A stretch of DNA of 26,990 nucleotides from Parvibaculum sp040882025 (GTDB lineage Bacteria > Pseudomonadota > Alphaproteobacteria > Parvibaculales > Parvibaculaceae): positions 1 through 26,990 of the forward strand of contig NZ_JBBECC010000111.1 of NCBI RefSeq assembly GCF_040882025.1, written 5' to 3'. Under the pieces are notes generated by a model, which was not told the DNA's origin, made no database searches, and saw only the letters and a list, made by a program, of their open reading frames with translations. Shown piece after piece: positions 21,946-26,990 of this stretch. The position numbers and the translations under genes were made by a program. Each line of letters starts with the position of its first letter. The first letter of the stretch is position 1.

Positions 21946-22221
21946 TTACTGCCTGTACTGCTGGACCCTTGTTGCACGGAGGCCCGCCAGGCCGTGACGT
22001 TCGATTGAACGCTGCCAGCTCAGAAACTCCTCCACCGTCAGGGTGTATCGGCGGCAGGCATCGTCAAGGCTGATGAGGCCGCCGCGGACAGCCGCGACCA
22101 CTTCGGCCTTGCGCCTTATGACCCACCGTTTCGTGTCGGACGGCGGCAGGTCAGCGACCGTGAGCGGACTCCCGTCGGGTCCGATCACGTAGTTGACCTT
22201 TGATGTCTGCTGCTCACTCAT
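21946..22221 (-). CDS. sciP: CtrA inhibitor SciP (DUF1153)
   Basis: A 91-residue DNA-binding protein of the DUF1153 family. In Caulobacter, SciP binds CtrA and blocks its recruitment of RNA polymerase in G1 cells; direct DNA binding has also been described. The conserved stretch VNYVIGPDGSPLTVADLPP begins at residue 9, then DTKRWVIRRKAEVVAAVRGG and the helix-turn-helix LISLDDACRRYTLTVEEFLSWQ. Length matches the family. The ATG at 22221 has GGAGA about 10 bp upstream. It is set alone between the flgD-fliK and fliF transcription units. TTTACCAT, close to a CtrA half-site, lies upstream on the minus strand (22293-22300). Confidence 0.95.
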   Translation of the reverse strand: MSEQQTSKVNYVIGPDGSPLTVADLPPSDTKRWVIRRKAEVVAAVRGGLISLDDACRRYTLTVEEFLSWQRSIERHGLAGLRATRVQQYRQ

Positions 22222-22351
22222 CGAACATTGGTCTCCGTACTCTTTGCTGACCTCAGACTAGGCTGGGCACTCTTTAAAAACGGCTAAGCGTCATGGTAAA
22301 ATTTGTCCGAAATCAAAGGCTTAGCTGTTTCATTGCGGGACGGGCGACCGG

Positions 22352-23032
22352 TCAGATTGGCGTATCTGGCTGTTTGATGGATGTGACCTGCGAATAGCGG
22401 ATTTGAGCGCCGTTAACCGTGAGTATCGGATCTGTGCTGGTCAGGTCGATCGCCGTAACAATTCCGGTGGTTCTGGTATCGACGGCGACGGGTGCGCCGC
22501 TTGCCGTGTTGGCGACGATCTTGAGGAAGTAGGTGCCGTCAAGTTGCTCGACGCCGTTGCCATCCTTGCCGTCCCATTCGAACTGGTGGTCGCCCTTGGC
22601 TGCGTCCATTTTCTTGGTGTAGACCGTCGCCCCGTCGGCATTGATTACCTGGAGCGTCGTGTCCGGTGCGTCGGCCGCCACGGCAAAATCCCAGTTGGCA
22701 GTGCCGTCTTTCAACACGGCGCCCGTGCCGGAGCCCGTCACTTCCTTGCCAAGCAGCGAAACCGAAAGGTTTGAATTCTGGATCGCATAGGCGGTGATCA
22801 ACGTCTCCAGATTCCGATTGGTCTGGATCGACTGTTCAACGCCCGACATCTGAACCAGTTGCTGGGTGAATTGATCAGAGCTCATCGGATTGGTGGGATC
22901 CTGGTGCTTCAACTGGGTTGTCAGAAGACGCAGGAAAGTATCAAAATTTCCGGCCAGTGCGGCGGACGCTGTGGATGATTGGCTGCCGCTCGCTGCGGCT
23001 TGTACGGCGGCTGATGCTGATGCGATATCCAT
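22352..23032 (-). CDS. flgD: Flagellar hook assembly scaffold FlgD
   Basis: A 226-residue hook-cap protein. The N-terminal FlgD domain is clear: FDTFLRLLTTQLKHQDPTNPMSSDQFTQQLVQMSGVEQ at about 30-67. The C-terminal half (about 95-215) holds the FlgD Ig-like/Tudor region, with ANWDFAVAADA, FEWDGKDGNGVEQLDGTYFLKI and a final strand GAQIRYSQVTSI. Lengths fit. AAGGA lies 10 bp before the ATG and the gap to fliK is 18 bp, so both are driven from the sigma-54 promoter at 24584-24599. Confidence 0.95.
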   Translation of the reverse strand: MDIASASAAVQAAASGSQSSTASAALAGNFDTFLRLLTTQLKHQDPTNPMSSDQFTQQLVQMSGVEQSIQTNRNLETLITAYAIQNSNLSVSLLGKEVTGSGTGAVLKDGTANWDFAVAADAPDTTLQVINADGATVYTKKMDAAKGDHQFEWDGKDGNGVEQLDGTYFLKIVANTASGAPVAVDTRTTGIVTAIDLTSTDPILTVNGAQIRYSQVTSIKQPDTPI

Positions 23033-23050
23033 GGCGGGTGTCCTTCCGCG

Positions 23051-24544
23051 TCAAACGCGAATGTCGATGCCGCCGGTGGCGGAAAGGTTGACGTTGTAGG
23101 CGGGCGCTGTCGTCGTCTCGACATCGTCGGTGTCGCCGTCGTTACGGTTGTTTCCGGCGGTGTCTCGGTGGGTTTCATCGGCGTTCTGGTCGCGTAGTGA
23201 GAAGTTGAGACTGTCTTCATCCGCATTCAGACCAGCATTGCTCAAAGCTTGCTGAAGCGCGCGCGCGTCACGTTGCAGGAGTTCGAGTGTTTCTGCCTTT
23301 TCGACCGTCAGATGCGCCATGACGTGGCCGTCGCGGCGCACTTCCATGCGCACGTCGATACGACCCATCTCCGGCGGATCGAGGCGAATGTCGAAGCGAT
23401 TGGTCCCCTTCTGAAGATTCCGTGCGATCTGCATCGCAATCGCCATGGCGGGGATTTGTGTTGGCTGCGACTGTCCAGGCAGCGTGCCGATGCGTACTGT
23501 CGCGGTAGCCGTTGTCTGTTGCACGCCGGATGGCAAATCGCTTCCGCGCGATGCCGGCTGCGTCTCCGCTCGAGCAATGTCGAGGGATGCTGCCTGCTGC
23601 GATGTGCCGGCGCTGCGTGGCGCTTGCGATGGCGTTGCGGATTGCGGCGCTGCATTTGCCGACGAGGCCGCTTGCTTTGCGTCGCTCTTCTTGTCTGCGA
23701 ATGCCTCGGCAGCTTCCTGGCCGAGGCCCTTGGCCGGCTTGGCGGCTGTGGCGTTTGCAGGAATCGCTGCCGTTTCGGTTTCGAGCTTGGAACCGGCTGG
23801 CGCGGCGTCGACGGCTGTCTGCTGCGGGGCAGCGGTCTGGGGCTGCGGCGCGTCTACAGAAGCTTTGGTTCCAAGGATCGCTTGCGATGTTTCATTGTTG
23901 CCGGTTGTCGCGGCTGCGGGCATTTGCTGTGCGGGTTCAGCAGGGAGGACCGCCGGCGTCGATGCGGCGGGTTTGTCCGCGTTCGCCAGGATCTCCGCAG
24001 GAATCGCGCCGATTGCGCCTTCGGCAGCGTCGGTCTCCGTCGTTTCCGCAGATGTGTCTGCCTGGACAACTTCAGCATCGACAGACGGTATCTCGATCGC
24101 CGGATCGATTGCGGGCTCCGTTGTTTCAAGTTCGGTGTCGACATCGTTCTCCGATGTAATGGTCAACTTGTCATTGTCGGAGGTTTCGAGCGTCGGCGTG
24201 TCGCCTTCAGTCGCGATCGGGAGCTCGGCCACGCTTGTGGATTCCAGCGTTTTTTCGCCGTCTTCACCGACCTGTTTTTCCTTCGTTTCCGCCTTTTGCG
24301 ACGTCGTATCTCGTTCGCGTACCTCGTCGCCGTGCCGATCGCGGGCGGTCGTGGCAGGACGCTCCCGCCGGTCCGCCGGGCGGTCGTCGCGACGCGGTGC
24401 TTCGCTTGCGCGATCGCTGTCGGCCAGATGGCGTGCGAACTCGCCAACGGCGGCATTGGTCGAGACCCGGATCGCGTCCGGATGGATCGAAAACGCATCG
24501 GCGGTGGATTTCGTTCGCGGCGTGGCTGAAGAGGGCAAGTCCAT
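23051..24544 (-). CDS. fliK: Flagellar hook-length control protein FliK
   Basis: A 497-residue secreted ruler protein that measures hook length and switches export to filament substrates. Residues 1 to about 350 are low-complexity, rich in Ala, Thr, Glu, Asp and Gln, and probably unfolded, as expected of the ruler part. The conserved Flg_hook domain follows at about 365-455: NRFDIRLDPPEMGRIDVRMEV, then HLTVEKAETLELLQRDARAL and LQQALSNAGL. A Asp/Asn-rich linker and short tail end the protein. AGGTG lies about 8 bp before the ATG. The opposite strand is open over most of its length but only as a shadow of the repetitive composition. Confidence 0.92.
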   Translation of the reverse strand: MDLPSSATPRTKSTADAFSIHPDAIRVSTNAAVGEFARHLADSDRASEAPRRDDRPADRRERPATTARDRHGDEVRERDTTSQKAETKEKQVGEDGEKTLESTSVAELPIATEGDTPTLETSDNDKLTITSENDVDTELETTEPAIDPAIEIPSVDAEVVQADTSAETTETDAAEGAIGAIPAEILANADKPAASTPAVLPAEPAQQMPAAATTGNNETSQAILGTKASVDAPQPQTAAPQQTAVDAAPAGSKLETETAAIPANATAAKPAKGLGQEAAEAFADKKSDAKQAASSANAAPQSATPSQAPRSAGTSQQAASLDIARAETQPASRGSDLPSGVQQTTATATVRIGTLPGQSQPTQIPAMAIAMQIARNLQKGTNRFDIRLDPPEMGRIDVRMEVRRDGHVMAHLTVEKAETLELLQRDARALQQALSNAGLNADEDSLNFSLRDQNADETHRDTAGNNRNDGDTDDVETTTAPAYNVNLSATGGIDIRV

Positions 24545-24583
24545 GCTGTCACCTGGTTGCAGAGAAGGGCTCGCGCCAAAGGA

Positions 24584-24599
24584 AGCAAGCGACGGGCCA
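24584..24599 (-). promoter_or_regulatory. Sigma-54 promoter of fliK-flgD
   Basis: The minus strand reads TGGCCCGTCGCTTGCT, against the consensus TGGCAC-N5-TTGCW: invariant GG and GC with exact 10-bp spacing and one mismatch. It ends 40 bp before the fliK ATG, giving a start near 24574 and a leader of about 30 nt. FlbD, encoded in the window, is the expected activator. Confidence 0.75.
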
Positions 24600-24691
24600 C
24601 GGGGATGATGGGGATAAGTTCAATTATTTCAGGTAGTTATGTATGGGCGGGGTTGACCCGCGGCACCTCGAACGCGATATTCGCTGCCGAT

Positions 24692-24708
24692 CCGGCATAT
24701 TTTGCCGG
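24692..24708. repeat. CCGGCA hairpin upstream of mnmA
   Basis: CCGGCA-TATTT-TGCCGG, extended by GAT/GTC flanks with one G-T pair (24689-24711). It resembles the hairpin at 21832-21850. Confidence 0.5.
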
Positions 24709-24736
24709 GTCGGTGTGGGCGTCTCGATGCGATTGC

Positions 24737-24764
24737 TTGCGGCAGGCGAGTGCCTGCCTATAGT
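24737..24764 (+). promoter_or_regulatory. Candidate mnmA promoter with internal palindrome
   Basis: TTGCGG (24737-24742), 16 bp and TATAGT (24759-24764) form a plausible promoter. The spacer is occupied by GGCAGGC-GAGT-GCCTGCC (24741-24758), which could be an operator. The predicted leader holds a second hairpin, GGTGCC-TTTC-GGCACC (24785-24800), 7 bp before the GAGGAG ribosome site. Confidence 0.45.
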
Positions 24765-24823
24765 GCGACCTGCGAGATGCAAGAGGTGCCTTTCGGCACC
24801 GGTTAACGAGGAGATGCCGGGCG

Positions 24824-26068
24824 ATGTCCCGGGGCGACGTGATGAGTGTTCTGTTCGACGAAAAGACCGGCCTCAACAGCCTCGATCTTCCGGGCCGACC
24901 GGAAGAGACGCGTGTTGTCGTTGCCATGTCGGGCGGTGTTGACAGCTCGGTGACTGCGGCCTTGCTTAAGGAGCAGGGCTACGATGTGGTCGGCATTACC
25001 ATGCAGCTCTACGATCATGGTACGGCCGTTTCGCGCAAGGGCGCGTGTTGTGCGGGGCAGGACATCCATGATGCGCGCCGTGTCGCGGAGCAGATTGGCA
25101 TTCCTCACTATGTGCTCGACTACGAGGAGCGCTTCCGTCGCGCCGTGATGGAGGATTTTGCCGATTCCTATGTGGCAGGCGAGACGCCGATCCCTTGTGT
25201 ACGTTGCAACGAGCGCGTGAAGTTTCGCGATCTTCTCGATACGGCACGCGACCTCGGAGCCGCGACGCTGGCAACCGGGCATTATATTGCCAGTCGTCCG
25301 GGCGGGGCGGGACGTGAAATGCACCGACCAGCGGACACAGACCGCGATCAGAGCTATTTCCTTTTTACAACGACGCGCGAGCAGCTCGACTTTCTGCGCT
25401 TCCCGCTGGGCGATCTCACCAAGCCCGAGGCTCGGGCGATGGCCGAACGCATGGGACTGGCGGTTGCCGCCAAGCCGGACAGTCAGGACATCTGCTTTGT
25501 ACCTTCGGGCCGTTATACGACCATCGTCGACAAGTTGCGGCCGGGCGCGTCGGAGCCAGGCGACATCGTTCATTTCGATGGGCGTGTTCTCGGCCGGCAC
25601 GAGGGCATCGTTCATTTCACGATCGGGCAGCGCCGCGGGCTTGGTCTTGGTGCCAGCGATCCGGCAAGCGAGCCACTTTTCGTCGTGAAGCTCGACCCCG
25701 CGCGCCGCCAAGTGATCGTCGGTCCACGTGCGGCACTCGAGACGCATTGGCTGACATTGCGCGATCTCAATTGGCTGGGCGACGGGGCTTTGGAAGCTTT
25801 GCCGGAGGTGGGGATCGAGATTTTGGTCAAGGTCAGGTCGACGCGGCCGCCGGTGGCGGCGCGTCTTCGCCGCACGGCAACGGGTGCCTCGGTCGAGCTG
25901 TTGCAGGGCGAGGAGGGCGTCGCGCCCGGTCAGGCTTGCGTCTTCTATGATCCGGCGGGCGGTACCCGGGTCCTGGGCGGTGGATGGATCGCGCGGGCGG
26001 AGAGCCGCTGGCAAACAAGTGCGCCGGAGCGCGAATTGGAAGGTTTTGCTGCCGGAACCGCATTTTAG
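24824..26068 (+). CDS. mnmA: tRNA 2-thiouridylase MnmA
   Basis: A 414-residue enzyme that thiolates U34 of tRNA-Lys, -Glu and -Gln using sulfur relayed to a catalytic cysteine. The PP-loop SGGVDSS (36-42) binds ATP. The catalytic pair is Cys128 in IPCVRCNERVKF and Cys224 in PDSQDICFVP. The tRNA-contact stretch ATGHYIASR (150-158) and GQRRGLGLG are present, and the C-terminal barrel is complete. The ATG at 24824 has GAGGAG 10 bp upstream; an in-frame ATG at 24842 is possible. The N-terminal 25 residues before the PP-loop are longer than in E. coli MnmA. It is divergent from fliK and followed by pmtA. Confidence 0.96.
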   Translation: MSRGDVMSVLFDEKTGLNSLDLPGRPEETRVVVAMSGGVDSSVTAALLKEQGYDVVGITMQLYDHGTAVSRKGACCAGQDIHDARRVAEQIGIPHYVLDYEERFRRAVMEDFADSYVAGETPIPCVRCNERVKFRDLLDTARDLGAATLATGHYIASRPGGAGREMHRPADTDRDQSYFLFTTTREQLDFLRFPLGDLTKPEARAMAERMGLAVAAKPDSQDICFVPSGRYTTIVDKLRPGASEPGDIVHFDGRVLGRHEGIVHFTIGQRRGLGLGASDPASEPLFVVKLDPARRQVIVGPRAALETHWLTLRDLNWLGDGALEALPEVGIEILVKVRSTRPPVAARLRRTATGASVELLQGEEGVAPGQACVFYDPAGGTRVLGGGWIARAESRWQTSAPERELEGFAAGTAF

Positions 26069-26151
26069 CCGTATTCGGTCCAGATATAGTGTTGCGCTCG
26101 CGGCGGCATTGGCCGCAGAGTGAGCGCGTAAAATTCGAGGGGTGAGCGGTT

Positions 26152-26841
26152 TTGAGCGGGATAGCGCGGATAGACGAACAATCGGTTCTGAAAGCCTATG
26201 CGCGCTGGGCGCCCGTCTACGATTTCTCCTTCGGTCCGATCGCCGATGCGGGCCGCAAGCGCGCCATCGACATCATCAACGGCCGTGAAGGATCGCTGCT
26301 CGAAGTCGGCGTCGGGACAGGCGTTGCACTGCCGCGTTACGCGCCGCACCTTACTATTACCGGCATCGACCTCTCGCCCGACATGCTGCGTATCGCGCGG
26401 CAACGTGTCCGTGAGCGCGGTTTGACAAATATCGCCGCACTCTACGAAATGGATGCCTCGGAGCTTCGCTTCGACGACGCTGCTTTCGACACCGTCGTTG
26501 CGATGTATGTGATGACCGTGGTGCCCGATCCGATCCAGGTGCTGAAAGAGCTTGAGCGCGTTTGCGCGCCGGGAGGCGAGGTTCTGATCGTCAATCATTT
26601 CGCGCAGGATCACGGCGTGCGTGGCTGGGTCGAGAGTTTCATGGCGCCGGCAGCGCGCGCGCTGGGCTGGCATCCGGACTTCCGGGCCGAGACCATCACG
26701 GATGCCGCGACGCTGGAGCTTGTCGACACCGTTCGGCTGAAACCATTCGGCCTCTTCACGATGTTGCGATTTCAGAAGCCGGAAGCCGTCCCATCGGCGA
26801 TTGATGAAGGTTCCTTGCAGGCCGAGTTGCCCGCTGTCTGA
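26152..26841 (+). CDS. pmtA: Phosphatidylethanolamine N-methyltransferase PmtA
   Basis: A 229-residue class I methyltransferase of the Rhodobacter type, which converts phosphatidylethanolamine stepwise to phosphatidylcholine with S-adenosylmethionine at the inner membrane. Motif I is LLEVGVGTGVALP (49-61), followed by ITGIDLSPDMLRIARQR, the acidic motif and FDTVVAMYVMTVVPDP. The N-terminus AYARWAPVYDFSFG and the ending FGLFTMLRFQK are typical of this subfamily. The start is TTG at 26152 with GAGGGG 9 bp upstream; no ATG or GTG in frame lies near. It starts 83 bp after mnmA and may share its transcript. The substrate call rests on subfamily similarity. Confidence 0.88.
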   Translation: MSGIARIDEQSVLKAYARWAPVYDFSFGPIADAGRKRAIDIINGREGSLLEVGVGTGVALPRYAPHLTITGIDLSPDMLRIARQRVRERGLTNIAALYEMDASELRFDDAAFDTVVAMYVMTVVPDPIQVLKELERVCAPGGEVLIVNHFAQDHGVRGWVESFMAPAARALGWHPDFRAETITDAATLELVDTVRLKPFGLFTMLRFQKPEAVPSAIDEGSLQAELPAV

Positions 26842-26859
26842 CGCAATCGCCTCGGTTGC

Positions 26860-26888
26860 TTGACAGGCCTTCGTCGCGGCCCTTATAT
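26860..26888 (+). promoter_or_regulatory. Promoter of the CAT tRNA
   Basis: A perfect TTGACA (26860-26865), 17 bp and TTATAT (26883-26888) lie about 50 bp before the tRNA. It is the best housekeeping-type promoter in the window. Confidence 0.75.
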
Positions 26889-26938
26889 CCGGTTCTCTTT
26901 CGGGGGCGGCCGTTTCGGGCTGCTTTCCGGCGCTTTGG

Positions 26939-26990
26939 GGCGGAGTAGCTCAGCTGGTTAGAGCAGCGGAATCATAATCCGCGTGTCGGG
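26939..26990 (+). tRNA. tRNA with CAT anticodon, probably Met (partial)
   Basis: The window ends inside this gene. The 5' acceptor strand GGCGGAG, the D arm (GCTCAGCTGGTTAGAGC) and the anticodon arm GCGGA-ATCATAA-TCCGC are visible, giving anticodon CAT. The layout fits elongator tRNA-Met of alphaproteobacteria; tRNA-Ile with a modified CAT is not excluded because the T arm and acceptor 3' strand are missing. The sequence lacks the C1-A72 mismatch test needed to rule on initiator, but the D arm is not of initiator type. Confidence 0.88.

Noticed and set aside
24803..26014. 403-codon minus-strand frame opposite mnmA
   Set aside because: mnmA has all its motifs on the plus strand; the antisense translation is Arg/His-rich with no motif.

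Overview
This GC-rich window is chromosomal DNA of an alphaproteobacterium. The genes show this directly: the cell-cycle set ChpT, CtrA and SciP, the flagellar regulator FlbD, EipA (DUF1134) and a Rhodobacter-type PmtA occur together only in that class. The polar-flagellum pair FlhF/FlhG and the order chpT-ctrA-fliI-fliJ suggest a Parvibaculum-like or related lineage. That placement is inference; no rRNA is present.

Layout. (1) 1-1373: the end of an unidentified gene, then about 1.2 kb with no credible gene but rich in repeats. It holds an inverted-repeat family, a run of GGGGAYAAG-type motifs and 11-bp-phased TGACAG arrays that resemble PHO boxes. (2) 1374-6273: tRNA-Glu and an envelope block: a MAPEG protein, an anchored coiled-coil protein and EipA on the minus strand, then the ydbH-ynbE-ydbL lipid-transport operon on the plus strand. 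(3) 6586-9104: cysQ, chpT and ctrA. A perfect 71-bp tandem duplication lies between the divergent cysQ and chpT. (4) 9459-12086: fliI-fliJ, yajQ and a small membrane protein gene whose stop codon overlaps that of yajQ. (5) 12261-21651, minus strand: a tightly packed flagellar operon read fliF-fliG-fliH-fliN-flbD-flhA-flhF-flhG. (6) 21946-24544, minus strand: sciP, then further upstream fliK-flgD behind a good sigma-54 promoter. (7) 24824-26990: mnmA, pmtA and the start of a CAT-anticodon tRNA.

How it works together. ChpT passes phosphate to CtrA. CtrA is the master activator of early flagellar genes, and CtrA-like TTAA motifs lie upstream of ctrA, fliI and fliF. SciP restrains CtrA. FlbD activates sigma-54 promoters such as the one before fliK-flgD. 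FliF, FliG and FliN build the MS ring and switch; FliH, FliI, FliJ and FlhA form the export engine; FlgD and FliK control hook assembly; FlhF and FlhG set position and number. The window thus carries the regulatory circuit and a large part of the machine it controls. I found no CRISPR array, insertion sequence, prophage or defence system. The least explained DNA is 169-1373 and the duplicated cysQ/chpT promoter.
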